Shown in pieces: positions 16,839 to 25,082 of a stretch of 31,943 bases of DNA. The stretch is from an uncultured Desulfovibrio sp. (lineage in GTDB: Bacteria; Desulfobacterota; Desulfovibrionia; Desulfovibrionales; Desulfovibrionaceae): NCBI GenBank assembly GCA_947176055.1, contig CAMWPE010000002.1:1-31943 (forward strand), in the 5' to 3' direction. Each line of letters opens with the position of its first letter. Positions within the stretch are counted from its first letter, which is position 1. Both the position numbers and the translations under genes were made by a program. Under the pieces are notes generated by a model. It was not told the origin of the DNA. It saw only the letters and a program-made list of their open reading frames with translations, and ran no database searches.

Positions 16839-17311
16839 TGGAGATTGTCCTTTTCGAGCCGGAAATACCGCCCAACACAGGCAATATCGCCCGGCTCTGC
16901 GCCGCTTACGGCGTTGTCCTCAATCTTGTCGGCAAGCTGGGCTTCAGTCTGGAGGACAAGTATTTGAAACGCGCGGGTTGCGATTACTGGCCGCATGTGA
17001 AATTGCGCGTATGGAGCGCGTGGGACAATTTCGTCGCGGACGCGGGCCAGAGGGGACGGTTGATCATGACTTCGACCAAAGGCCGCCAAAAGCTGCCCGA
17101 TTTCGAATTCCTGCCCGGGGATTTTCTGGTTTTCGGTCCGGAGACGAGAGGTTTGCCGGAGGATCTCCTGGCTCATTCCCAATGGACGGTCAGGTTGCCC
17201 GAACTCGCGTGGGATGAAGGCGGCGTCCGTAGCCTCAACCTCTCCACGACCGCGGGAATTTTTCTTTACGCGGCGCTGGTCTCCAGCGGCCTGATGGCGG
17301 ATTTTTGCTGA
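16838..17311 (+). CDS. trmL: tRNA (cytidine/uridine-34-2'-O)-methyltransferase TrmL
   Basis: A 157-residue SPOUT-class (SpoU/TrmH) methyltransferase of the minimal TrmL type, which methylates the ribose of the wobble base in tRNA-Leu isoacceptors using SAM. The three family motifs are present: PPNTGNIARLC near residues 11-21, FGPETRGLP near 99-107, and VRSLNLSTTAGI near 130-141, which forms the trefoil-knot SAM site. The length fits TrmL and is too short for TrmH or TrmJ. Its ATG overlaps the hydantoinase-like stop (TGATG), and its own 3' end overlaps cobD by 7 nt. Confidence 0.95.
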   Translation: MEIVLFEPEIPPNTGNIARLCAAYGVVLNLVGKLGFSLEDKYLKRAGCDYWPHVKLRVWSAWDNFVADAGQRGRLIMTSTKGRQKLPDFEFLPGDFLVFGPETRGLPEDLLAHSQWTVRLPELAWDEGGVRSLNLSTTAGIFLYAALVSSGLMADFC

Positions 17312-18330
17312 TCTTTCCCTGGTCCGCGGGCGATTGCTGGCAACTGGCTCCGGTGGCGCTCGTCATCGATCTTCTTTTCGGCGATCCCCCTTTGCCTTGG
17401 CCGCACCCCATTCGCGCTGTAGGCAAGTTGATCGATATGGCCGAAAAGCCCGCGCGATTCATCGAAGGCGCCTCCAAAGGAAAATTACTCCGGGGTCGCG
17501 CGGCCGGAGCGATTGCCCTGCTGGCGTGTTGCGCTATTGTCGGCGGCGCCGTTTGGGGCCTTATTTCCCTGCCTTGGGGCGGCGGCCTATTCGCGCTTTA
17601 TTTAGCCTGGGCCGGACTGGCCATGGGTTGCCTCCTGGACACGGGCCGCGAGACCATTTCCCGGACGGAATCAGCGCCTTTGCCGGAGGCAAGAGTGGCC
17701 GTATCATGGCTCGTCAGCCGCGAAACCGGTCAAATGGACAGATCAACGCTCCGGAAAACGCTCGCGGACACCCTTTCCGAAAATTTTACCGACGCTTTCG
17801 TCGCTCCATTTTTCTGGCTCTGCCTCTGCGGACCGGCCGGTCTGTGGATCTATAAAACCGTCTCCTGTTTCGATTCCCAATGGGGATATCTTACGCCGCG
17901 CTGGAAAGCTCTGGGCTGGGCGGGAGCCAAGCTCGACGATCTGCTGGCGTGGATCCCCGCCAGACTGGGAGCTTTATCGCTCTTCCTGTGCGACAAAATA
18001 TATTCGCTTTTTCCGTCTTCGCGGAGCTGGCGGGGATCGTGGCCGGGCTGGAAAGTAATCGCGAAGGACGCCAAAGGTATGCCAAGCCCCAATTCCGGCT
18101 GGTCCATGGCCGCGTGCGCGTGGCTGTGCGACGGACGCATGGCCGGACCCTCGGTTTATTTCGGCGAGCTTGTTCCCAAAGCCTGGCTGGGCCCTCCCGG
18201 GGAGAACGCCGGTTGGGACAGGCTCAAGCTCGCCTCTCTCCTCCGTTTGACCCGCTCGGCGGCCATAATCGCGGGAATTATTATTTGCGTCGCGGGTATC
18301 ATTCTCTGGAGCGTCGCTCGACTCGTATGA
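17305..18330 (+). CDS. cobD: Adenosylcobinamide-phosphate synthase CobD/CbiB
   Basis: Inner-membrane enzyme that attaches the aminopropanol arm to adenosylcobyric acid in cobamide synthesis. Diagnostic blocks are DLLFGDPPLPWPHPIRAVG (about residues 22-40), SENFTDAFVAPFFWLCLCGP (around 162-181) and the KTVSCFDSQWGYLTPRW stretch. GWAGAKLDDLLAWIPARL follows, with a YFGELVPK motif near 287-294. Several hydrophobic helices are spread along the protein, including a C-terminal one. The start is taken as TTG at 17305, overlapping trmL by 7 nt. A GTG just before ALVIDLLFGDP is an alternative that would shorten the N-terminus. No other cob/cbi gene is in the window. It probably ends the 12008-18330 run. 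Confidence 0.93.
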   Translation: MLIFPWSAGDCWQLAPVALVIDLLFGDPPLPWPHPIRAVGKLIDMAEKPARFIEGASKGKLLRGRAAGAIALLACCAIVGGAVWGLISLPWGGGLFALYLAWAGLAMGCLLDTGRETISRTESAPLPEARVAVSWLVSRETGQMDRSTLRKTLADTLSENFTDAFVAPFFWLCLCGPAGLWIYKTVSCFDSQWGYLTPRWKALGWAGAKLDDLLAWIPARLGALSLFLCDKIYSLFPSSRSWRGSWPGWKVIAKDAKGMPSPNSGWSMAACAWLCDGRMAGPSVYFGELVPKAWLGPPGENAGWDRLKLASLLRLTRSAAIIAGIIICVAGIILWSVARLV

Positions 18331-18435
18331 AATTTCGGCGATTTTAACGGAGATTCGCTCGCGTTTGGAGCGTCCAATATCCGCCGCGCGATAGATTCGC
18401 GACCCGGGAGCATCCGTTCGCCTTTTCGCCGCGCG

Positions 18436-18464
18436 TTGAATTGGGAGAAGAAAGTTATTATTTT
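18436..18464 (+). promoter_or_regulatory. Candidate sigma-70 promoter for the RND pump gene
   Basis: TTGAAT (18436-18441) and TATTTT (18459-18464) with a 17-nt spacer, in an AT-rich patch between cobD and the pump gene. The predicted transcript would start near 18471, leaving a leader of about 65 nt. Confidence 0.5.
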
Positions 18465-18536
18465 ACTTTTGCCTTACCTTACGCGCTCTGATTGAGAATT
18501 GAAAAAATCCGCGCCCATAAGCGGTATATTTATTTT

Positions 18537-21500
18537 ATGGACAACAATTCCCGCAAAGCCAATATAGCCGCGATTTTTATTCGCAGGCCGGTCGCTACGA
18601 TCCTGCTGATGGCCGGGATTCTTTTTTTCGGCGTCGCCGGATATCTTGATTTGCCCGTCAATCAGTTGCCAAATGTGGACTTCCCCACAATCTCGGTGCT
18701 CGCCGATCTCTCCGGAGCTGATCCGGAAACAATGGCCGCTTCGGTGGCTACGCCCCTGGAAAAGGAATTCTTCACTATCGCGGGCATCGATTCCATCTCG
18801 TCGATTAATTCCACTGGCAGAACCCGCATAAATATCCAGTTCGATCTGGACCGCAACATCGACGCCGCCGCCCTCGATGTCCAATCCGCCATCGGTCTCG
18901 CCCAGCGACGATTGCCGACCAGCATGACGACTCCGCCCAGCTTCAGGAAAGTGAATCCCGCGGACTGGCCAATTCTTTATCTCCGTGTCTCCTCCCCTAC
19001 CCTGCCGCTCTGGGAGCTAAACGAATACGCCGACACGCTCATTGGCCAGAGATTGTCCATGATCTCCGGCGTGGCGCAGGTAGTGGTTTACGGCCAGAAA
19101 AAATACGCCGTGCGCGCCTTGCTCGATCCCGACGCCCTTGCTACCCGCGGTCTGGGCATTGACGAAGTGGCGGACGCCATAGCCGCCGCGAACTCAATGC
19201 TCCCCACAGGCTCCATCGAAGGTCCGCGGCAGGCGAGCGCGATCAAATCCTCCGGCCAGCTTTTCAACGCCAAAGCCTTCGAGGAGGCCATAGTCGCCTA
19301 CCGCGACGGAGCGCCCGTCAGATTGGGAGAACTGGGGGAAGTTGTGGACAGCGTGCAACAGGATAAACAGCTGGCCTGGGGCAACGGCGGTTATCCTTCG
19401 ATCATGCTGGCCATAGAAAGGCAACCCGGCGCGAATACCGTAAAAGTGGTCGATTCGGTTCGCTCCGTCCTGCCCTCCCTCGAAAAACAATTGCCGCCTT
19501 CCGTAAATCTGGAAATATTTTACGATCGTTCCGAATCAATCCGCGAATCGGTGGCCGACGTAAAATTTACCCTGATCCTCACCGTGTTTCTGGTCGTGCT
19601 GGTAATTTTTATTTTCCTGCGCAATCTACCCGCGACCATAATTCCGTCCCTGGCCCTGCCCATGTCCATAATCTCCACTTTCGCGGTCATGGCTGTGATG
19701 GGCTACAGCCTGGACAATCTCTCTTTGATGGCCCTCACCCTGGCCGTCGGCTTCGTTGTGGATGACGCCATAGTAATGCTGGAAAACATCGTCCGGCATC
19801 AGGAGATGGGCGAGGATCCCATGACGGCCGCGTACGCCGGCTCCGCGGAAATCGGCTTTACCATTGTCTCCATGACAGTGTCGCTGGCGGCTGTTTTTAT
19901 CCCCGTTCTCTTTATGGGCGGCATAGTGGGACGGCTTTTTCGCGAATTCGCGGTGGTAATTATTTCGGCCATTATCTGCTCGGGTATCGTTTCCCTCTCC
20001 CTGACGCCAATGCTGTGCGCCTATTTTCTTAAGTCCAAAAATATAAATGTCGCAACCTCGGGTCTTTACGGGATCCTGGAAAAATTCTTCGACGCCATGG
20101 CCAGAGGCTATGAAAGATCCCTGGATCTTGTCCTGCGTCATAGAATGGCGACCTTGCTTGGATCTTTCGTCATCATGGGTCTGACAGCCTGGCTGGCGAT
20201 AATTATTCCCAAAGGCTTTCTGCCTACCGAAGACGACAGTTTTCTGGTCGCCAGCACCGAAGGCGCGCAGGGACTTTCATACGAAGGCATGCTGACGGCG
20301 CAAAGGCAGCTGAACGAAACGCTGGAAAAAGATCCGGATATAGCGACCTTCAATTCGGTTATAGGCATAGTGGGATCGAGCGAAAGCATGAACAACGGCA
20401 ACCTGCTCATGCGCCTGAAACCGTACGACGAAAGACCGCCTATAGAGACAGTGGCGCAAAGACTGCGCCGGGATTTGAACAAATTTCCCGGACTGCGGGT
20501 ATTTGTGCGCGTGCCGCCTTCGATCAACATCGGAGGCAGACCTACGAAAGCCCAATATCAATATACCCTTTACGGCTCCAATTTCGCGGATCTGTACGAC
20601 AGCGCGCAAAAGATCGAGGACGCATTCAAAAAGTTGCCCTCGATTCAGGATGTCAACAGCAATCTGCAACTCACCAATCCCGAATTGCGGCTGACAATGG
20701 ATCGCAACCGCGCCTCGGCGCTGGGCATCGATAGCCGCCAAATCGAGCTGGCCCTGCAATCGGCTTTCGGCTCGAGAGAAATCTCGACCATTTACGCGCC
20801 GACCAACGATTACAAAGTCTTCGTCGAGGTCCATAAAAAATTTCAGGAAGACGCGAACGCGCTCGACAAGCTCTATATTCGCTCAAATAGCGGCGAGCTC
20901 GCGCCTCTGGCCACGATGGTGTCCATGGAGCCGGCGGTGGGACCAATCTCCGTGAACCATAACGGCCAGTTTCCCTCCGTTACGATTTCATTCAACCTCG
21001 CGCCGGGGCTCGCCTTGAGCGAGGCCATGGAGGAGATTAACCAGGTAACGGCGCCGCTGTTGCCGGACACCGTAACCGCCGAATTCCAAGGCACGGCCCA
21101 GGCTTTCCAGAAATCCTTGCAGGGTATGGGTTGGTTGTTGTTCCTGGCTATCGTCGTGATTTATCTGGTTCTTGGCATACTTTACGAAAGTTTTATCCAT
21201 CCCCTGACCATCCTTTCGGGACTGCCCGCGGCCGGCTTCGGCGCGCTTCTGGCCCTTTGGATATTCGGAATGGAGCTTAATCTTTACGGCTTCGTGGGGG
21301 TGATCATGTTGCTCGGCATTGTGAAAAAGAATGCCATCATGATGCTGGATTTCGCCCTCGAAGCGCAAAAACGGGATCCGGCGATAACGCCGCTGGAAGC
21401 CATCGCCGAGGGTTGCCGCGTCCGTTTCCGGCCAATCATGATGACGACCATGGCCGCGCTTATGGGCGCCCTCCCCATAGCCATCGGCATTGGCGCCGGC

Positions 21501-21665
21501 GCCGACGCGAGGCGACCCCTGGGTATGGCCGTGGTGGGCGGTCTCTGCTTCTCGCAACTCGTCACTCTCTATATTACTCCCGTTTACTATTATTATATGG
21601 AAAAATTGGCCGGAAAAAGGCGGACAAAACGCGCCGGACAACAGGCTCCCGTTCAGCCTGTTTAA
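18537..21665 (+). CDS. RND-superfamily efflux permease (HAE1/AcrB-MdtBC type)
   Basis: A proton-driven inner-membrane exporter of 1042 aa when started at ATG 18537; an in-frame TTG 45 nt upstream gives an atypical charged N-terminus. The N-terminal helix block FIRRPVATILLMAGIL begins near residue 14. Two large periplasmic loops each follow the first helix of a half. The proton-relay residues are intact: the TM4 Asp pair D409-D410 (FVVDDAIVMLENI) and the TM10 Lys pair K930-K931 (GIVKKNAIMMLDF). The PVNQLPNVDFPTI motif after TM1 is standard for HAE1 pumps. No membrane-fusion adaptor, TolC-like channel or TetR regulator is adjacent, so it must use partners encoded elsewhere. Substrate range cannot be inferred. 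Confidence 0.95.
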   Translation: MDNNSRKANIAAIFIRRPVATILLMAGILFFGVAGYLDLPVNQLPNVDFPTISVLADLSGADPETMAASVATPLEKEFFTIAGIDSISSINSTGRTRINIQFDLDRNIDAAALDVQSAIGLAQRRLPTSMTTPPSFRKVNPADWPILYLRVSSPTLPLWELNEYADTLIGQRLSMISGVAQVVVYGQKKYAVRALLDPDALATRGLGIDEVADAIAAANSMLPTGSIEGPRQASAIKSSGQLFNAKAFEEAIVAYRDGAPVRLGELGEVVDSVQQDKQLAWGNGGYPSIMLAIERQPGANTVKVVDSVRSVLPSLEKQLPPSVNLEIFYDRSESIRESVADVKFTLILTVFLVVLVIFIFLRNLPATIIPSLALPMSIISTFAVMAVMGYSLDNLSLMALTLAVGFVVDDAIVMLENIVRHQEMGEDPMTAAYAGSAEIGFTIVSMTVSLAAVFIPVLFMGGIVGRLFREFAVVIISAIICSGIVSLSLTPMLCAYFLKSKNINVATSGLYGILEKFFDAMARGYERSLDLVLRHRMATLLGSFVIMGLTAWLAIIIPKGFLPTEDDSFLVASTEGAQGLSYEGMLTAQRQLNETLEKDPDIATFNSVIGIVGSSESMNNGNLLMRLKPYDERPPIETVAQRLRRDLNKFPGLRVFVRVPPSINIGGRPTKAQYQYTLYGSNFADLYDSAQKIEDAFKKLPSIQDVNSNLQLTNPELRLTMDRNRASALGIDSRQIELALQSAFGSREISTIYAPTNDYKVFVEVHKKFQEDANALDKLYIRSNSGELAPLATMVSMEPAVGPISVNHNGQFPSVTISFNLAPGLALSEAMEEINQVTAPLLPDTVTAEFQGTAQAFQKSLQGMGWLLFLAIVVIYLVLGILYESFIHPLTILSGLPAAGFGALLALWIFGMELNLYGFVGVIMLLGIVKKNAIMMLDFALEAQKRDPAITPLEAIAEGCRVRFRPIMMTTMAALMGALPIAIGIGAGADARRPLGMAVVGGLCFSQLVTLYITPVYYYYMEKLAGKRRTKRAGQQAPVQPV

Positions 21666-22122
21666 ATCGCCGCCGCGAAAATCCCCGTTTGCGACTGGAT
21701 CCAGCGCTTTCCGGCTCCGGATGGAAAACGGCTTTAATAAATTGTCGCTTAATTTGCCATGAACTCCATCGCCCGCGATTATAAACGCAATCGTAGCCAC
21801 GCCAACGCGTATAGGCAAAAGCTTTAAGCGTAAAACCGGGAAACCTATTTTACTCTTGCCAAAATCCGTTCCGGCTCATATTATTTAAAAAGCGTTGGAA
21901 GTCTTGCCCCAAAGGGAATTAGCCCCGGCGGTCGCGTTCCGGCGCTTCTTTTTTTAATGATTATTCGGGGTACGCGCCGCCCTGCCGGCCATCCGGAGCG
22001 TATTTAGCATAGAAAGAAGCAACATCCCCTTAAGCCGGACTCTTCCGGATCCGGATTAAGGTCAACTTTAACAAGAACCGTTGAGAAAAGGACTGACGGC
22101 GGTTTCATGCCAGGAGGGTATT
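21666..22122. other. 457-nt intergenic region between the RND pump and terD
   Basis: No credible gene is seen on either strand. It contains a C/G-rich patch followed by seven T's near 21949-21955; this could end the pump transcript, but the stem is not clean. The imperfect inverted repeat described separately also lies here. Confidence 0.4.
22028..22061. repeat. Imperfect 12-nt inverted repeat (11 of 12 paired)
   Basis: CCTTAAGCCGGA (22028-22039) and TCCGGATTAAGG (22050-22061) are separated by 10 nt. The loop side also forms the perfect palindrome TCCGGATCCGGA (22044-22055). No T-tract follows, so it is not a standard terminator. It may be a protein-binding site or an RNA hairpin. Confidence 0.5.
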
Positions 22123-22167
22123 GAAAAAAAATAAGGCCAAACTGAATCAAAATCCCAATTTGGCCTT
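22123..22167 (-). terminator. Rho-independent terminator of the ter genes
   Basis: A perfect 9-bp stem, AAGGCCAAA (22133-22141) with TTTGGCCTT (22159-22167). On the minus strand it is followed by a run of eight or so T's. It lies 44 nt downstream of the terD stop. Confidence 0.9.
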
Positions 22168-22210
22168 GAATTATCCCGCTCCCCGTCAGGCGGGGCTGAA
22201 AAACTATTGG

Positions 22211-22786
22211 TTACACGTTTACGCCAAAGCTCCTGGCGAGGGGTCCGAGACCGCCGTCGTATCCCTGGCCCACGGCGCGGAATTTCCATTCGTTATTGTG
22301 CCTGTAAAGCTCGCCGAAAATCATGGCCGTGTTGGTGCTGGCTTCTTCGGTGAGATCGTAACGGGCGATTTCCTGATTGGTTTTGGCGTTGACAATGCGG
22401 ATAAAGGCGTTCGACACCTGACCAAAGTTCTGTTTGCGCGCGTCGGCTTCGTGGATAGTCACGGCGATTACCAGCCGGGAGACGTCGGCGGGCACTTTTA
22501 CGAGATTCACATTGATGGCCTCGTCGTCGCCTTCGCCGGCGCCGGTGCGGTTATCTCCGGTGTGCTCGACGGATCCATCCGCGGATTTCAGATTATTATA
22601 AAAAATGAAATCGCTGTCGGAGCGCACCTTGCCGTTTTCGCCCACCATGAAGCAGGACGCGTCCAGATCAAAATCCTGCCCGTCTGTGGCGCGAGCGTCC
22701 CAGCCCAGGCCAATAATAACGGACTCGAGTCCGGGAGCTTCCTTGGATAAGGAAACATTTCCGCCTTTGGAAAGAGAAATTGCCAT
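22211..22786 (-). CDS. terD: TerD family protein
   Basis: A 191-residue TerD-domain protein of the tellurium-resistance / chemical-stress family, a cytosolic calcium-binding beta-sandwich. The calcium-site motifs are visible: DFDLDASCF (residues 38-46) and HTGDNRTGAGEGDDE (75-89), followed by NFGQVSNAFIRI. The C-terminal block WKFRAVGQGYDGGL is typical of TerD/TerE. A good ribosome binding site (AAAGGAGA) precedes the ATG. It lies 45 nt after the TerA-like gene on the same strand and is followed by its own terminator. The usual partners terB, terC, terZ and terE are absent, so tellurite resistance as such is doubtful. TerE is an equally good name by sequence alone. Confidence 0.93.
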   Translation of the reverse strand: MAISLSKGGNVSLSKEAPGLESVIIGLGWDARATDGQDFDLDASCFMVGENGKVRSDSDFIFYNNLKSADGSVEHTGDNRTGAGEGDDEAINVNLVKVPADVSRLVIAVTIHEADARKQNFGQVSNAFIRIVNAKTNQEIARYDLTEEASTNTAMIFGELYRHNNEWKFRAVGQGYDGGLGPLARSFGVNV

Positions 22787-22831
22787 AAAAGATCTCCTTT
22801 GCTTTTAGGATGAAAAAATTCGCGAGCCCGC

Positions 22832-23968
22832 TTATTTGCGACCGGCTTCCCATCTGAAGCCCCATCCGAAAGCCTTGTCCATATCCTTGTGCCCGCGAAA
22901 ATATTGATCCAGTCTTTCCACGCGCAGGACTCCGCCTTTGTTCGCGATTCGCGCGATGGCGGCCATGGGAAGCGAATTATCCCGTCCCGTCAATCGCGTC
23001 CCGATTTCCGGCTGACCATCGATCTGGATTTTTACTTCCGCGTCCGTCTCGCTCCAGTTGGGGACGCCTTCGTAAATAAAAGTATAGATAATAATTTCAT
23101 CGATCAAGTCGATCTTGTCGCCGTTTATATAAATCCATTCGCCTTCGGCCTGATCGCCGGTCCGGTCGTCGCCCATAAGCTTGACGTATGGGAACCGCTC
23201 AAGGAAGCCAAAGGTATCGCCAAGCGCCTGAACGATAGTCTGGGCGCCGTCCTTCGTCCGGACATAGGCTCCCAAATCCAGGTCGATACCGCCGGAGCCG
23301 CGTCCGAAAAACGCTCCCCAGCCGCTTTTCTTCTTCCCCCGCCGCCAGTTCAGGTTTACCCTGAACGCGCCGCCCCGCAATTTTTTCTTTTCCAGGTCGA
23401 CGCGGGGCTCGTTTTTGGTCAGGGAAATTTTCGACAGGCTAACCTTCTTTTCCGGAGGAGGCGGCGCGTCGGCGGCTATATCCACGCCAAAATGCTCCGC
23501 CAGAGGCTTCAAGCCTCCGTTGAAACCCTGATCGACATACCGGAATTTCCACTGAGCGCCGCGTTTATAGATCTCGCCGACTATCAGGGCGCCCTCCGGC
23601 CGACCGGACAGTTTCGCTTCGCAACGCGCGACGACGCCGCCGGAATCGCTTATCTCCATATCCAGCCGTCCCAGCCCGGCCAGCGAGGGCTGATCGGACG
23701 TAACCGTAAAAGCTATTTTTTCTATTCTTTTTGAAAGCCGCGAAAGGTTAACTTCAAAACTGGCCGAGGATCCAGCTGGGGAAAGAGTCAGCGCGCCAGC
23801 CGGCGCGGCGGTCTGGCCGTAAAAAATAAAATCCTCATCGCGCTCCGTTTTGCCGGCTCCATTCAACAGAAAAGCCGAAAAATCGGCTTCGCCGCCGGCG
23901 CTGATTTTTACTGTCAATTCGCGGGCTGGCAATGGACAATTCTGGCCTGGAACAAGATTCGCGGTCAT
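22832..23968 (-). CDS. TerA-like protein with two TerD-type domains
   Basis: A 378-residue protein. The start is ATG 23968, preceded by GGAGAGAG; an in-frame TTG 12 nt upstream overlaps that site and is not used. The N-terminal ~165 residues form a degenerate TerD domain (EDFIFYGQTA, WKFRYVDQGFNGGLKPLAEHFG). The Asp-rich calcium motif there is partly lost. A Pro- and Lys-rich linker of ~40 residues leads to a second domain (about 215-378). This domain has GGIDLDLGAYVRT, the MGDDRTGDQAEGEW calcium-type loop and a C-terminus like that of TerA. The family is thought to scaffold ter complexes. It heads the two-gene ter unit behind a candidate promoter and is divergent from the unknown gene at 24181. 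Confidence 0.85.
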   Translation of the reverse strand: MTANLVPGQNCPLPARELTVKISAGGEADFSAFLLNGAGKTERDEDFIFYGQTAAPAGALTLSPAGSSASFEVNLSRLSKRIEKIAFTVTSDQPSLAGLGRLDMEISDSGGVVARCEAKLSGRPEGALIVGEIYKRGAQWKFRYVDQGFNGGLKPLAEHFGVDIAADAPPPPEKKVSLSKISLTKNEPRVDLEKKKLRGGAFRVNLNWRRGKKKSGWGAFFGRGSGGIDLDLGAYVRTKDGAQTIVQALGDTFGFLERFPYVKLMGDDRTGDQAEGEWIYINGDKIDLIDEIIIYTFIYEGVPNWSETDAEVKIQIDGQPEIGTRLTGRDNSLPMAAIARIANKGGVLRVERLDQYFRGHKDMDKAFGWGFRWEAGRK

Positions 23969-24016
23969 GTCTCTCTCCAATTATAATATAAAGCCGCGCG
24001 TTTCGCACTCCTGATA

Positions 24017-24046
24017 AAAATATTCCCTTCACTCTCCTCCTGTCAA
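24017..24046 (-). promoter_or_regulatory. Candidate sigma-70 promoter for the ter genes
   Basis: On the minus strand, a perfect TTGACA (24046-24041) is followed after 18 nt by TATTTT (24022-24017). The start of transcription would fall near 24010, some 40 nt before the TerA-like start codon. Confidence 0.6.
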
Positions 24047-24133
24047 GTATAATTTTATCCCTAACGTTTCTCCGCGCGCGACAAAGTCCGGGGGCGCGAA
24101 TTAAATACTTGCCTTCGGCGCGCTGGCGATATA

Positions 24134-24142
24134 TGTTATGAT
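24134..24142 (+). promoter_or_regulatory. Candidate extended -10 promoter for the gene at 24181
   Basis: TG-T-TATGAT forms an extended -10 element 38 nt before the ATG. The -35 position 17 nt upstream reads TTCGGC, a poor match, which is acceptable for extended -10 promoters. Confidence 0.4.
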
Positions 24143-24180
24143 ACTTGTCGTAAATGTTTTTATCATTTTGAGAGGACAAT

Positions 24181-25053
24181 ATGGAAGACCAACAGGATCG
24201 GGAGCGGGGCGAATATTTTTTTGGCGAGCCCTTCGAGGCGCTAGGCAACGCCTGGGCGGCGATTTACGGAGACTCGGATGAGGAGATCCTTTCGAACATA
24301 GCGACTTACTTGCCCGAAACTTACCCAGAAAAGGATCGGGAAGCGCCCAGAAATATGGATCCCGGTTTTTCCTATCTTGTTTATCCCGAGCGCTCTCCCG
24401 CCCGGATCTGTTTCCTTATTGAAACGGAAGGCGATCGTAATCTGATGGCTGCCATGTATCCGTTGCTTGAAGGCTGGCGCGAAAACCTCGAAACTCTTAA
24501 TTTCAAGGCCTGGGAAAACGGTCTCGAAGGTATGGTCGCCGCGCGGAGCGGGACTGGAAAAATATTGAATTTCTTCGACCCATTTTACGCTTACGACAGT
24601 CTTTCGTTTACAAAAGGCGCGAAAAGCGAATTCCGCCTGGCCGCCCTGGCCTTTAGATGCGAAAAGTCGTCGGTAAACGAGTTAAAAATAACGAAAGGGC
24701 CTTTGTACGAAATGTCGTTAAAAGAGTTCCTGGAAAAAAATCCGGATAAAACAGCCGCCGCTTTTCCGGGAGCGGCGGTCGTTATACAGGGAGCGAGGAT
24801 GTTGTTGCCAACTCCATACACCGGCGAATACGAGTTCAGATCGATTATTGAAGAAATGGATGAAATAGAGTTCCTGTCAAAAAAATTGTATCGCTACAAA
24901 ATCGGTCTGGGTGACAGGGACGATGCCGAGCCCTGCGTCTATCTTTACGCGCCGGAAAACGCGATAAAAGGAGACGCTCCGCGAATCGGCGACGATATTG
25001 ACGGCGTTCTATGGCTTTGCGGCTACAAGACTAACGCGCCTGAAAAATATTAA
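24181..25053 (+). CDS. Protein of unknown function, divergent from the ter genes
   Basis: I do not recognise this 290-residue protein. It has no signal peptide or membrane segment. GAGAGGA lies just before the ATG. It is acidic at the N-terminus (MEDQQDRERGEYFFGEPFE) and appears mixed alpha/beta. Conserved-looking blocks include FDPFYAYDSLSFTKGAKSEF (around residues 135-155), VVIQGARMLLPTPY (around 199-212), and DDIDGVLWLCGY near the C-terminus. It shares a ~210-nt divergent control region with the ter genes and is 29 nt upstream of the endonuclease gene, so it may be co-transcribed with the latter. Confidence 0.75.
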   Translation: MEDQQDRERGEYFFGEPFEALGNAWAAIYGDSDEEILSNIATYLPETYPEKDREAPRNMDPGFSYLVYPERSPARICFLIETEGDRNLMAAMYPLLEGWRENLETLNFKAWENGLEGMVAARSGTGKILNFFDPFYAYDSLSFTKGAKSEFRLAALAFRCEKSSVNELKITKGPLYEMSLKEFLEKNPDKTAAAFPGAAVVIQGARMLLPTPYTGEYEFRSIIEEMDEIEFLSKKLYRYKIGLGDRDDAEPCVYLYAPENAIKGDAPRIGDDIDGVLWLCGYKTNAPEKY

Positions 25054-25082
25054 ACCAAAACTCGATCCCGGCGGAGAATACC

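Noticed and set aside
21921..21956. C/G-rich stretch plus seven T's as a terminator for the RND gene
   Set aside because: No clean stem can be drawn just before the T-run, and it is about 290 nt from the stop codon.
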